A DNA stretch of 40,710 nucleotides from Frigoribacterium sp. (GTDB taxonomy: Bacteria > Actinomycetota > Actinomycetes > Actinomycetales > Microbacteriaceae): positions 1 to 40,710 of the forward strand of contig JANYIZ010000053.1 in assembly GCA_025408445.1 (NCBI GenBank), in the 5' to 3' direction. The position numbers and the translations under genes are program-made. Numbering within the stretch: position 1 is the stretch's first letter; each line of letters opens with the position of its first letter. Under the pieces are notes generated by a model. It had not been told where the DNA came from. It saw only the letters and a program-made list of their open reading frames with translations, and did no database searches. This document shows positions 1 through 8,103 of the stretch, in pieces.

Positions 1-1422
1 CTCGACCAGGCCAGATTCCTCACCCACCCGGACTCGATCAAGCAGGGCGACCTGCCGGCCAGTGGCGCCGAAGCGCTCAGCCGCCAGGCTCCGACGCCCT
101 CGGCGATCACTGCCAAGTGCTCCAACTACACCGGGGAGCACACGGTGACCGCTCCGGTCGCCTACGGCCAGACCACATTCGACACATTCAACTGCGGCTA
201 TGTGCCCTCGCAGCTGCGCTCCGCCTACGGGGTGGATTCGCTCGCGAAGTCCGGCGTGAACGGTGCAGGCCAAACGGTCGCGATCATCGACGCGTACGCC
301 TCGCCGTCTATCGTGAACGACGTGAACACCTATTCGGCCGCGCTCGGTGAACCCGGCCTGACCCCCGCGAACTACTCGCAGATCGTGCCGACTCCGGCCC
401 AGTTCGTCGACCAGGCGGCTTGCGGCTACCCGAGTGGATGGCAGGGTGAGCAGACCCTCGACGTGGAAGCAGTGCACGGTATCGCAACCGGGGCGAAGAT
501 CCTCTACGTCGGTGGCACCAACTGTGGTGGCGGACTGGATGTTGCGATGTCGAAGATTCTCGACAACAAGCTCGCGAACATCGTGAGCAACAGCTACGGC
601 AACCTCGGCGAGGCCGTCCCGAATGACGTGCTGAAGGGCGCCCAGAACCTGCACATCCAGGCGGCGGGTGAGGGCATCGGGCTCTACTTCTCCAGTGGGG
701 ACAGCGGGGACGAGGTCGCCAACCTCGGCTATGCGTCGCCGGACTTCCCGGCATCTTCCCCGTACGTGACGTCGGTGGGCGGCACAAGCCTTGGTATCAC
801 CCAAGCCGGCAAGATCGCCTACGAGACCGGATGGGGATCCGCGGGTGACAAGATCAACCCGGCCGGTACCGCCTACCTCTCGCCGCTTCCCGGAAACTTC
901 TTCGGGGGAGCGGGTGGCGGTGCCAGCGCCGTGTTCGCGGCTCCGGCGTACCAGCAGGGCGTCGTTCCGACATCGCTCTCGCATGGATTCCGGGTCTCTC
1001 CGGACATCGCGGCCCTCGCGGATCCGTACACCGGATTCTCGGTCGGTATTCGTCCGATCATCGACGATGTCACTCTCGCCGTCGGTGACTTCACGCGCGA
1101 AACCTATGGCGGCACCTCGCTCGCTTCGCCGTTGACCGCCGCGCAGATCGCGATCGTGCAGCAGGCCACCCGAACCTCGATCGGATTTGCGAACCCGACG
1201 CTCTACGGGCTCGACCGCATCCTGCCGTCCTCGTTCCGCGATGTGCAGCCGCAGAACCCCACCAAGGCTCTCGTTTACACGAGTGCCCGGAGTGGCAACA
1301 GCTACCTGATCAGCCTCGACCAGGACACGACATTGAAGACCACGCGCCAGTACGACGCCGTGACCGGCATCGGCGGTGTGAGCTTCGAGTTGCTCTCTCT
1401 GTTGGCGGCGGGGCGGCACTAG
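1..1422 (+). CDS. S53 family serine-carboxyl peptidase (sedolisin), 5' partial
   Basis: Open from base 1, so the start, signal peptide and most of the propeptide lie outside the window; 473 codons are visible. Sedolisins are secreted acid endopeptidases with a Ser-Glu-Asp triad. The Glu and Asp sit four residues apart in GEQTLDVEA (fragment residues 150 and 154), the oxyanion-hole Asp in SSGDSGDE (about 234), and the nucleophile Ser in YGGTSLASP (about 373). The catalytic domain therefore looks intact. The first ~55 visible residues, including a Lys-Cys segment, probably join the propeptide to the catalytic domain. It ends with TAG and is followed by a strong hairpin, so it is probably the last gene of its transcript. 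Family assignment is secure; substrate is unknown. Confidence 0.93.
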   Translation, partial: LDQARFLTHPDSIKQGDLPASGAEALSRQAPTPSAITAKCSNYTGEHTVTAPVAYGQTTFDTFNCGYVPSQLRSAYGVDSLAKSGVNGAGQTVAIIDAYASPSIVNDVNTYSAALGEPGLTPANYSQIVPTPAQFVDQAACGYPSGWQGEQTLDVEAVHGIATGAKILYVGGTNCGGGLDVAMSKILDNKLANIVSNSYGNLGEAVPNDVLKGAQNLHIQAAGEGIGLYFSSGDSGDEVANLGYASPDFPASSPYVTSVGGTSLGITQAGKIAYETGWGSAGDKINPAGTAYLSPLPGNFFGGAGGGASAVFAAPAYQQGVVPTSLSHGFRVSPDIAALADPYTGFSVGIRPIIDDVTLAVGDFTRETYGGTSLASPLTAAQIAIVQQATRTSIGFANPTLYGLDRILPSSFRDVQPQNPTKALVYTSARSGNSYLISLDQDTTLKTTRQYDAVTGIGGVSFELLSLLAAGRH

Positions 1423-1451
1423 GAAAAACAACCTGGACGCAAACCCCAGTC

Positions 1452-1479
1452 AAACGGCCTCGCTTCGGCGGGGCCGTTT
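1452..1479 (+). terminator. Hairpin terminator after the S53 peptidase
   Basis: AAACGGCC pairs with GGCCGTTT, extended by four inner pairs (one a T.G wobble) around a TTCG tetraloop. It lies 30 bases after the peptidase stop. The 3' flank is TTTGTGCG, with only a short T tract. It separates the peptidase from metG. Confidence 0.7.
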
Positions 1480-1585
1480 GTGCGCGTGCGAGACGAACTC
1501 CGCCGTTCCCACCCATCCTCGCGAGATCGGGTTCGGCGAAACCGGGCCGATGCGTAACGCGGACCCTGCAGCATCCGCCGCCAAT

Positions 1586-1591
1586 TAGGAT
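1586..1591 (+). promoter_or_regulatory. -10 box TAGGAT, leaderless-type, metG
   Basis: TAGGAT ends exactly 6 nt before the metG ATG. The same geometry recurs before other operon-leading genes in this window. It contains AGGA, so it could instead act as a Shine-Dalgarno; the two readings cannot be separated here. No clear -35. Confidence 0.45.
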
Positions 1592-1597
1592 TATTGA

Positions 1598-3178
1598 ATG
1601 CCCGCCGGAGATTCTTTTTACCTCGCGACCCCCATCTTCTATGTGAACGATGTGCCGCACATCGGTCACGCGTACACCGAGGTCGCCGCCGACGTGCTGG
1701 CCCGCTGGCACCGTCAGGCCGGCGACGACACCTGGCTGCTCACCGGCACCGACGAACACGGCCAGAAGATCCTGCGAACCGCAGTGGCGAACGACACCAC
1801 CCCGAAGGAGTGGGCCGACAAACTCGTGACGGATGCGTGGCTGCCGCTGCTCAAAACGATCAATATTGCCAACGATGATTTCATTCGCACCACCGACGAG
1901 CGCCACGAAAAGGCCGTCACGATCTTCCTGCAGAAGCTCTACGACGATGGCTTCATCTACTCGGGCGAATACGCGGGCTACTACTGCGTTGGCTGCGAAG
2001 AGTACAAGCAGCTCGATGACCTCATGGAGACGGCGGATGGCGACTTCGCGGGCCAACTGGTGTGCAAGATCCACGGGCGTCCGGTCGAGATCCTCAAGGA
2101 GAAGAACTACTTCTTCCGTATGAGCGACTTCCAGCAGAAACTGCTCGACCTGTATGAGTCGCAGCCGGACTTCATCCAGCCGGAGAGCGTGCGCAACGAG
2201 ATAATCTCCTTCGTGAAGCAGGGTCTCGACGACCTGTCCATCTCGCGGTCGAGCTTTGACTGGGGCATCCAGATTCCCTGGGACCACAGCCACGTGGTCT
2301 ATGTCTGGTTCGATGCGCTGCTCAACTACATCTCGGCGATCGGCTATGGAACCGACACCGAGAATTTTGAACGGCGGTGGCCGGCCGTGCAGCTCGTCGG
2401 CAAAGACATTGCCCGCTTCCACGCCGTGATCTGGCCGGCGATGCTGATGGCCGCTGGCCTGCCGGTGCCGCGTCGCGTGTTCGGCCACGGCTGGCTGCTC
2501 GTCGGTGGCGAAAAGATGTCGAAGTCCAAGCTCACCGGTATCGCGCCCGCGGAGATCACCGACACCTTTGGAGTCGACGCCTTTCGCTACTACTTCATGC
2601 GTGCCATTAGCTTCGGGCAAGACGGCTCCTTCAGCTGGGAGGATCTTTCCGCGCGCTATCAGGCGGAGCTCGCCAACGGCTTCGGCAACCTGGCCTCGCG
2701 GGTGATCGCGATGGTCACGCGGTACCGCGGTGGAGTCATCCCGACCGGTGTCGAGCTCACCGAGACCGACAAGGCCATCTTCGCGACCGGCCTGCGCGTG
2801 ACGGCGGAGGCGGATGCCGCGATCGAGCGTCTCGCCATTCACGAGGCCCTCGCCTCAATCTGGACCCTCGTCGACGACCTCAACGGTTACATCACCATCC
2901 AGGAGCCGTGGAAGCTGTCAAAGGATCCGGCCAACGCCGAGCGGCTAGACGCCGTGCTGTACACGATCGTGCGCGGTCTCGGCACCCTCGCCGTGCTGCT
3001 CTCCCCGGTGATCCCGGATGCCGCGGCAAGGCTGTGGACCGCTCTCGGCGGCTCCGGCGACGTCGCCGACCAGGATATTCGCGCCGCTTTTGACTGGAGC
3101 GGCGGCCCCCCGGTCTCGCCGCTGACGACCTCGCTCTTCCCGCGCATCGAACAGCCGGACACCGCCGTCTCGGCCTAA
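1598..3178 (+). CDS. metG: Methionyl-tRNA synthetase
   Basis: Charges tRNA-Met with methionine in the cytoplasm. The class I signatures are intact: HIGH at residues 21-24 and KMSKS at 306-310. A zinc knuckle of the single-knuckle (Thermus-like) type is visible as CVGC (Cys130, Cys133) and CKIH (Cys156, His159). At 526 residues it is a normal length for an actinobacterial enzyme without the C-terminal EMAP-like tRNA-binding domain. The start at 1598 places the first beta strand (FYLATPIFY) at residue 7, as usual in the family. The next gene follows after 14 bp, so the two are probably cotranscribed. Confidence 0.98.
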   Translation: MPAGDSFYLATPIFYVNDVPHIGHAYTEVAADVLARWHRQAGDDTWLLTGTDEHGQKILRTAVANDTTPKEWADKLVTDAWLPLLKTINIANDDFIRTTDERHEKAVTIFLQKLYDDGFIYSGEYAGYYCVGCEEYKQLDDLMETADGDFAGQLVCKIHGRPVEILKEKNYFFRMSDFQQKLLDLYESQPDFIQPESVRNEIISFVKQGLDDLSISRSSFDWGIQIPWDHSHVVYVWFDALLNYISAIGYGTDTENFERRWPAVQLVGKDIARFHAVIWPAMLMAAGLPVPRRVFGHGWLLVGGEKMSKSKLTGIAPAEITDTFGVDAFRYYFMRAISFGQDGSFSWEDLSARYQAELANGFGNLASRVIAMVTRYRGGVIPTGVELTETDKAIFATGLRVTAEADAAIERLAIHEALASIWTLVDDLNGYITIQEPWKLSKDPANAERLDAVLYTIVRGLGTLAVLLSPVIPDAAARLWTALGGSGDVADQDIRAAFDWSGGPPVSPLTTSLFPRIEQPDTAVSA

Positions 3179-3192
3179 CCAGTAAGGACGCC

Positions 3193-4131
3193 ATGCCCAA
3201 GGCAGTGAAATTCAACCGGTACGGCGGCACCGAAGTGCTCGAGGTTGTCGAAGTGGAAGCCCGGGCGCCGCAGCGCCGTGAAGTCCAGATCTCCGTGGTG
3301 GCCGCGGCGATCAACCCGGGTGAGATCTCGATCCGCGAAGGCAAGATGCACGAGGCCTTTCCCGCCCACTTCCCGGAGGGGCAGGGCAGCGACTTCGCCG
3401 GGATTGTCACGGCGGTCGGTGCGGGAGTCGACTTCCCCCGCATCGGTGATGAGGTCATCGGGTTCTCGGATGGGCGCAATGCGCAGGCGGAGTTCGTGAC
3501 GATCGATGCGAGTCGAGTCATCCCCAAGCCGCACGCGGTCACCTGGAACGAGGCCGCGAGCCTCTTCGTGGCCGGTACCACTGCGCGGGCGTGCATCATT
3601 GCGGTCGACGTGCGACCCGGCAACACCGTGGTCGTCGCCGGGGCGGCGGGCGGGGTCGGCATCATCGCGACCCAGCTGGCCGTGCTCGCGGGGGCTGCCG
3701 TTGTGGCGACCGCGAGCGAGGAGAACCATGCGTTCCTTCGCGGTCTCGGAGCTATCCCGGTGGCCTATGGGAAGGGCCTGGCCGACCGCATCCGTCGGAT
3801 TGTGCCGGATGGAGTTGACGCCTTTATCGACGCGCACGGCGACGGCAACGTGCAGGTCGCGGTCGATCTCGGAGTGCCGAAGGACCGCATCAACACGATC
3901 GCTGACTTCGCGGCGAAGAAGAAGTTTCGAGTGAAGGCAGAGGGCATGTCGACGGTGGAGCCGCGGGAGGTGTTGACCGAGCTGGCGCGGCTGGTCGCGA
4001 ACGGCGAGCTGAAGATCCCGGTGTACGCGACCTATCCGCTCGACCGGGTGCGGGCCGCCTATGAGCGCCTCGGAACCCGCCACGGTCTCGGCAAGATCGT
4101 GCTCGAAGTGCGGTCAGCCGACTCGGTGTGA
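3193..4131 (+). CDS. NADPH:quinone reductase-like (MDR superfamily) oxidoreductase
   Basis: Zinc-independent medium-chain dehydrogenase/reductase of 312 residues. An N-terminal GroES-like domain (VEARAPQRREVQI..INPGEI) precedes a Rossmann nucleotide-binding domain with AGAAGGVGIIATQLA, typical of NADPH-dependent quinone or enoyl reductases. The structural-zinc Cys cluster of true alcohol dehydrogenases is absent. AAGGA (3183-3187) sits 5 nt before the ATG, a proper Shine-Dalgarno, fitting its place as second gene after metG. The metG-tatD-ksgA-ispE order is common in actinobacteria; this gene is an insertion in it. Substrate unknown. Confidence 0.85.
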   Translation: MPKAVKFNRYGGTEVLEVVEVEARAPQRREVQISVVAAAINPGEISIREGKMHEAFPAHFPEGQGSDFAGIVTAVGAGVDFPRIGDEVIGFSDGRNAQAEFVTIDASRVIPKPHAVTWNEAASLFVAGTTARACIIAVDVRPGNTVVVAGAAGGVGIIATQLAVLAGAAVVATASEENHAFLRGLGAIPVAYGKGLADRIRRIVPDGVDAFIDAHGDGNVQVAVDLGVPKDRINTIADFAAKKKFRVKAEGMSTVEPREVLTELARLVANGELKIPVYATYPLDRVRAAYERLGTRHGLGKIVLEVRSADSV

Positions 4132-4154
4132 TCGGTCGGAAGTGACACGGCGGG

Positions 4155-4160
4155 TAGAAT
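4155..4160 (+). promoter_or_regulatory. -10 box TAGAAT, leaderless-type, tatD
   Basis: TAGAAT ends 6 nt before the tatD ATG. No Shine-Dalgarno lies in that gap. The preceding gene ends at 4131, so this would be an independent promoter. Confidence 0.5.
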
Positions 4161-4166
4161 TCAGGC

Positions 4167-5135
4167 ATGCCTGCGATGGAGCAATCTCACGGCCCGATCC
4201 GGCAGCGTGATACGTCGTCGGAGCAGGGTAAAACCCGCGACCTGAGCTACCCGCCGCTTCCATCGGCGCTCACGGTGGGCGTCTACGACAACCACACTCA
4301 CCTCGAGATCGCCGACGGAGACCAGCTTCTCGACTATCGCGAGCAGCTGGACCGTGCCTCGAGCGTCGGGGTGCGCGGCGTCGTTCAGGTGGGAGGAGAC
4401 CTCGAGACCTCGCGCTGGTCGGCCGAAATGGCGGCTCGGGAGCCGCGGATGCTTGCTGCCGTCGCCATCCACCCCAACGAGGCTCCGCGCTACGAAGCCG
4501 CGGGTGAGCTGGATGCCGCGCTCGCCGAGATCGACGAGTTGGCCGCTCGGCCGCGGGTGCGAGCAGTCGGCGAGACCGGACTTGATTTCTTCCGCACCGA
4601 CGAGAGCGGTCGCGGTGCGCAGTATCGATCGTTCGAAGCGCATATTGCCATCGCCAAGAAGCACGATCTCGCGATGCAGATCCACGACCGGGATGCCCAC
4701 GCCGAAGTAATCTCCACCCTCCGACGCGCTGGTGCCCCGGAGAAGACGGTGTTCCACTGTTTCTCCGGGGACGCAGACATGGCACGACTCTGCGCCGACA
4801 ACGGCTGGTACCTGTCTTTCGCCGGCACCGTCACGTTCAAGAACGCCGGCAACCTGCGTGACGCGCTCGCCGCAATCCCGCGCAGCCAGATCCTGATCGA
4901 GACGGATGCTCCGTTCCTCACGCCCGTGCCCTACCGAGGGCGCCCGAACGCGCCGTATCTCATCCCCACGACGCTGCGCTTCATGGCGGATCACCTCGGA
5001 ACCGACGTGGCACTGCTCGCCGCCCAGATCACCTCGAACACTGAGCTCGTCTACGGCAGCTGGGATGCGGAGCCGGTCACCCAGGATCTCGGTTCGCCGT
5101 ATGACCAGGCCATCGACTCGTCCGAACTCGCGTGA
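4167..5135 (+). CDS. tatD: TatD family metal-dependent hydrolase (DNase-like)
   Basis: TIM-barrel metallohydrolase related to TatD/YcfH 3'-5' exonucleases. The first metal ligands are seen in NHTHLE (His43, His45). The family motifs GETGLD, the HD near KHDLAMQIHDRD, FHCFSG and the final ETDAPFL follow in order. At 322 residues it is longer than E. coli TatD because of a ~40-residue N-terminal tail. That tail depends on the start chosen; 4167 is supported by the -10 box 6 nt upstream. Its stop overlaps the ksgA start, so the two are translationally coupled. A role in DNA repair or turnover is inferred from the family. Confidence 0.93.
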   Translation: MPAMEQSHGPIRQRDTSSEQGKTRDLSYPPLPSALTVGVYDNHTHLEIADGDQLLDYREQLDRASSVGVRGVVQVGGDLETSRWSAEMAAREPRMLAAVAIHPNEAPRYEAAGELDAALAEIDELAARPRVRAVGETGLDFFRTDESGRGAQYRSFEAHIAIAKKHDLAMQIHDRDAHAEVISTLRRAGAPEKTVFHCFSGDADMARLCADNGWYLSFAGTVTFKNAGNLRDALAAIPRSQILIETDAPFLTPVPYRGRPNAPYLIPTTLRFMADHLGTDVALLAAQITSNTELVYGSWDAEPVTQDLGSPYDQAIDSSELA

Positions 5136-5962
5136 GCCTGCTCGGGCCGGCGGAGATCCGGGGCCTCGCCGATCTTCTCGGCGTTCAGCCAACCAAGAAG
5201 CTCGGCCAGAACTTCGTGATCGACGCCAACACGGTGCGCCGCATCGTCAAGGCAGCGGGAATCGTCTCCGGCCAGAGCGTGGTGGAGGTCGGTCCGGGGC
5301 TCGGCTCCCTCACCCTCGGGTTGCTCGAGACCGGAGCATCCGTGGTCGCCGTAGAGATCGACAATCGCCTGGCGACGCAGCTGCCGGTCACCGTCGAACT
5401 GTTCCAGCCTGGCGCTCCGCTTACCGTGATCACGCAGGATGCGATGACCATCACCGAACTCCCTGGCCACCCGACGAGCCTGGTCGCGAACCTGCCGTAC
5501 AACATCTCGGTGCCGGTGCTGCTGCACTTTCTCGAGCACTTTGCGAGCCTGCAGACCGGCCTGGTGATGGTGCAGGCCGAGGTGGGACAGCGCATTGCCG
5601 CAGACCCCGGTTCGAAGATCTACGGGAGCCCGAGCATCAAGGCGGCCTGGTATGGAAAGTGGCGAACGGCCGGGCAGGTAAGCCGCCAGGTGTTCTGGCC
5701 GGTGCCGAACGTCGACTCGATCCTGGTGCGATTCGACCGCGGCGAACTGCCAGGCACCGAAGCCGAGCGCGTTGCGACCTTCGCCCTGGTGGATGCCGCA
5801 TTCCAGCAGCGACGCAAGATGCTTCGGCAGTCGCTCTCGGTGGTGCTGGGGGACAGCGCCGCGGCATCCGCCCGCCTCGAAGCGGCCGGCGTTGCTCCGA
5901 CCGCCCGCGGCGAAGAGCTGACCGTCGCCGACTTTCTCGCGATCGCTCGAGCCGGGGCGTAA
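5132..5962 (+). CDS. ksgA: 16S rRNA adenine(1518/1519)-N6 dimethyltransferase KsgA/RsmA
   Basis: Dimethylates two adjacent adenines in the 3'-terminal helix of 16S rRNA, a late 30S assembly step. Family signatures: KKLGQNFVID at the N-terminus, the SAM-binding VVEVGPGLGSLT, and the catalytic motif NLPYNISVPVL. At 276 residues it has standard length. The GTG start at 5132 overlaps the tatD stop in a GTGA arrangement, so translation is coupled to tatD and no separate ribosome site is needed. ispE follows after 33 bp but has its own -10 box. Confidence 0.98.
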   Translation: MSLLGPAEIRGLADLLGVQPTKKLGQNFVIDANTVRRIVKAAGIVSGQSVVEVGPGLGSLTLGLLETGASVVAVEIDNRLATQLPVTVELFQPGAPLTVITQDAMTITELPGHPTSLVANLPYNISVPVLLHFLEHFASLQTGLVMVQAEVGQRIAADPGSKIYGSPSIKAAWYGKWRTAGQVSRQVFWPVPNVDSILVRFDRGELPGTEAERVATFALVDAAFQQRRKMLRQSLSVVLGDSAAASARLEAAGVAPTARGEELTVADFLAIARAGA

Positions 5963-5983
5963 AGCGGGCTTCGAGGGTTCGGC

Positions 5984-5989
5984 TAGGTT
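5984..5989 (+). promoter_or_regulatory. -10 box TAGGTT, leaderless-type, ispE
   Basis: TAGGTT ends 6 nt before the ispE ATG and lies in the short gap after ksgA. No Shine-Dalgarno in the remaining 6 nt. Confidence 0.48.
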
Positions 5990-5995
5990 GGACTA

Positions 5996-6931
5996 ATGAC
6001 CTCCGCGGCCGCTCCGAAGGTGGTGCACGCACGGGCACCGGGCAAGATCAACGTGTTCCTCAAGGTCGGCGCCCTGCTCGAGGACGGTTTCCACGACGTG
6101 GCCACCGCGTTCCAGGCAGTCTCGCTGTATGAGGACATCCGGGCAACCGCCGCCGACGACTTCTCCGTGACATTCTCCGGATCCATCGACACGTCATCCT
6201 TGGCGACCGATGGCAGCAACCTCGCCATCAAGGCGGCGACCATGCTCGCGCACCGCGCCGGCTATCGAAAGGGCGTGCATCTCGAGATCGAGAAACACGT
6301 GCCGATCGCGGGGGGAATGGGAGGCGGATCGGCGGATGCCGCGGCCACCCTGCTCGCCTGTGACAGCCTCTGGGGCACCGACCTCAGTCGCGAAGACCTG
6401 CTCGAGCTCGCAACCCAACTCGGCTCCGATGTGCCGTTCGCCTTCACCGGCGGCACGGCGATCGGCACCGGGCGCGGCGACCAGCTGAGTCCCGCGCTCG
6501 CCAAGGGCAGCTTCCAGTGGGTGCTCGCGCTCGCCGACTTCGGTATGAGCACACCGCTGGTCTATCGCGAACTCGATCGCCACCGTGATCGGCACGCGCA
6601 GGACATCTTCCCCGCCACAACTCAACCCCAGGTGGATACCAACGTGCTGCAGGCACTGCGGGCCGGGGATCCGCACATGCTGGCCGAAGTGCTGCACAAC
6701 GACCTCCAGGCACCCTCCCTCCACCTCGAGCCGCAGCTCGGTGCGGTGATCGAGCTTGGCGAGGAGAACGGCGCACTCGCCGGCATGATCTCCGGGTCGG
6801 GCCCGACGATCGCCTTCCTCGTGGTCGACCTCGATGCTGCGCTCGAACTGGAGATGGCGCTCAGCGCTGCCCGGCTCACGGTGGTGCGGGCAACCGGCCC
6901 CGTGCACGGGGCCCGACTTATCGGATCCTGA
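5996..6931 (+). CDS. ispE: 4-diphosphocytidyl-2-C-methyl-D-erythritol kinase
   Basis: GHMP-family kinase that phosphorylates CDP-methylerythritol, the fourth step of the MEP isoprenoid pathway. The substrate motif [14 protein letters not shown] is near residue 11. The ATP-binding glycine-rich loop [15 protein letters not shown] is near residue 103. The C-terminal GHMP motif is [12 protein letters not shown]. Length (311) is typical. Its position directly after ksgA is a conserved actinobacterial arrangement. No gene follows on this strand for 2.7 kb, so it ends the housekeeping block. Confidence 0.97.
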   Translation: MTSAAAPKVVHARAPGKINVFLKVGALLEDGFHDVATAFQAVSLYEDIRATAADDFSVTFSGSIDTSSLATDGSNLAIKAATMLAHRAGYRKGVHLEIEKHVPIAGGMGGGSADAAATLLACDSLWGTDLSREDLLELATQLGSDVPFAFTGGTAIGTGRGDQLSPALAKGSFQWVLALADFGMSTPLVYRELDRHRDRHAQDIFPATTQPQVDTNVLQALRAGDPHMLAEVLHNDLQAPSLHLEPQLGAVIELGEENGALAGMISGSGPTIAFLVVDLDAALELEMALSAARLTVVRATGPVHGARLIGS

Positions 6932-7134
6932 GCTCCGTTACGCCCGGGCCGGGTTGCCCGTTCGCTTGACATCAGCCGGGGCCGGAGACATCCGAATTTC
7001 TGATGTTGAACACGCGTCCTTGCCATATTCGAGTGTTGGACGTGCAGTCGGAATGCCGCAGGCGTCTCGAGCGCGACATCCGCGAGACCAGCGAGGGGTG
7101 CGGGATAGCGAGCGTCAATTGGGCCGACTACGCA

Positions 7135-7169
7135 CAATGGCCCGCTGCGCGATGCGCAGCGGGCCATTG
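7135..7169 (-). terminator. Perfect 16-bp hairpin at the 3' end of the lipoprotein gene
   Basis: Bases 7135-7150 are exactly complementary to 7154-7169 with a GAT loop. The hairpin begins 15 bases beyond the stop of the minus-strand lipoprotein gene at 7185. Neither flank has a T run, so it is either a T-poor actinobacterial terminator or an mRNA 3'-stabilising hairpin. It may also stop transcripts leaving ispE on the other strand. Confidence 0.6.
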
Positions 7170-7184
7170 GTGACGCGGAAGAAA

Positions 7185-7859
7185 CTACTTGGCGATCACC
7201 GTGATGGTGGCGATGCCGACGAGAAGCTGCGACTTGACGGCTTCGGTCTTGAACGTCTTGTTCAGGAGGCCGGCGGCGTCAGCGGAAATGTGCACCGTTG
7301 TGCCGGTGAGGATGGCGTTGTTGCCGTCCATCTGGAGGGGCTTGAGGGTTCCACCGTAGAGGTTGAAGAGGTCGACCTGGGTCGCGGCGGAGGTGCCGTT
7401 GACCGAGACGTCGCCAAGCAGGACGGACTTACCCGGGTCGATGGTGAAGTTGGTCAGCTCGACCTTGGTCGCGCCAGCGGTCAACGAGAAGCCGGATCCC
7501 TCGTGCTTGATCGTGCCCTGTACGTAGGGGCGGGTCTTTCCGGCCGGGTCGTAGTAGTCCACGTTTCCGCCGGTGATCGGGAAGTGCAGGCTACCGTCGG
7601 TGAGCGTGGCGGTTCCGACCGTTCCGGGGGTGAGGCCGAGGGTGGTGAGAGCGGAAGCGAAGCCCGCGTCGAGCAGCACGGCGGTGTCGACGCCCGTGAG
7701 GCTGGGGATCGAGGCGAGCGGCTTCTGCATGGCAGGAGCTGAAGAGGCCTTGGCGCTGGGTGCAGTGCCGCTGCTGGCGGGGCTCGAGCAGGCGGCGAGG
7801 CCGGCGACAAGGAGTCCGGCGGTGATGATGCCAACGGTTACTTTCTGGAACTTACGCAT
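7185..7859 (-). CDS. Secreted lipoprotein of unknown function
   Basis: 224 residues. A basic N-terminus and hydrophobic stretch lead to the lipobox LAAC (Cys near residue 24), then a Ser/Ala/Pro-rich linker, as in actinobacterial lipoproteins anchored on the outer face of the membrane. The remaining ~180 residues form a beta-rich domain with repeated GGxV, GTIKHEGSGFSL and VELTNFTIDPG elements. These loosely resemble HtaA-like heme-binding or other beta-sandwich surface domains, but I cannot assign a family. AAGGATC lies 8 nt before the ATG. It is a single gene between two hairpins. Function unknown. Confidence 0.8.
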   Translation of the reverse strand: MRKFQKVTVGIITAGLLVAGLAACSSPASSGTAPSAKASSAPAMQKPLASIPSLTGVDTAVLLDAGFASALTTLGLTPGTVGTATLTDGSLHFPITGGNVDYYDPAGKTRPYVQGTIKHEGSGFSLTAGATKVELTNFTIDPGKSVLLGDVSVNGTSAATQVDLFNLYGGTLKPLQMDGNNAILTGTTVHISADAAGLLNKTFKTEAVKSQLLVGIATITVIAK

Positions 7860-7993
7860 GATGTGATCCTTAGGTTTTCGCCTGCCCTTGGTGACAAGCG
7901 GTTCTGGATATTGGTTCGGCTCCCCCCGCCAAAGGGTTTGGAATTGGCCTGTGCTGTTACCGTTCCGTTATAGTTCCCAGCAAACGTCCAGGG

Positions 7994-8015
7994 AAAAACC
8001 CCGGAATCCCGGGGT
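7994..8015 (-). terminator. Intrinsic terminator of the GT87 gene
   Basis: On the minus strand a 7-bp GC stem (ACCCCGG with CCGGGGT, bases 7998-8015, loop of 4) is followed by five T residues (A run 7994-7998 on the + strand). It lies about 90 bases past the GT87 stop at 8104. This is the clearest rho-independent terminator in the first half of the window. Confidence 0.78.
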
Positions 8016-8103
8016 ATTCAGGCCACGGAGACCACGGGATCCGGCGCCTCACTGCTTCTTCGGTGGATGCCGCGGCCGACCTACCGACTGCCGAAGGTAT
8101 CGG

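Noticed and set aside
1310-2842. A 510-codon open frame on the minus strand across metG
   Set aside because: It is antisense to a clear metG with all catalytic motifs and shows no family features; long shadow frames are expected at this GC content.
4906-6132. 408-codon plus-strand frame across tatD, ksgA and ispE
   Set aside because: Arg/Pro-rich translation typical of an out-of-frame reading of high-GC genes; three well-identified genes occupy the region.
6834-7742. 302-codon plus-strand frame over the region after ispE
   Set aside because: It runs antisense through the lipoprotein gene and out of frame in ispE; the 250-bp gap itself holds no gene that I can support.
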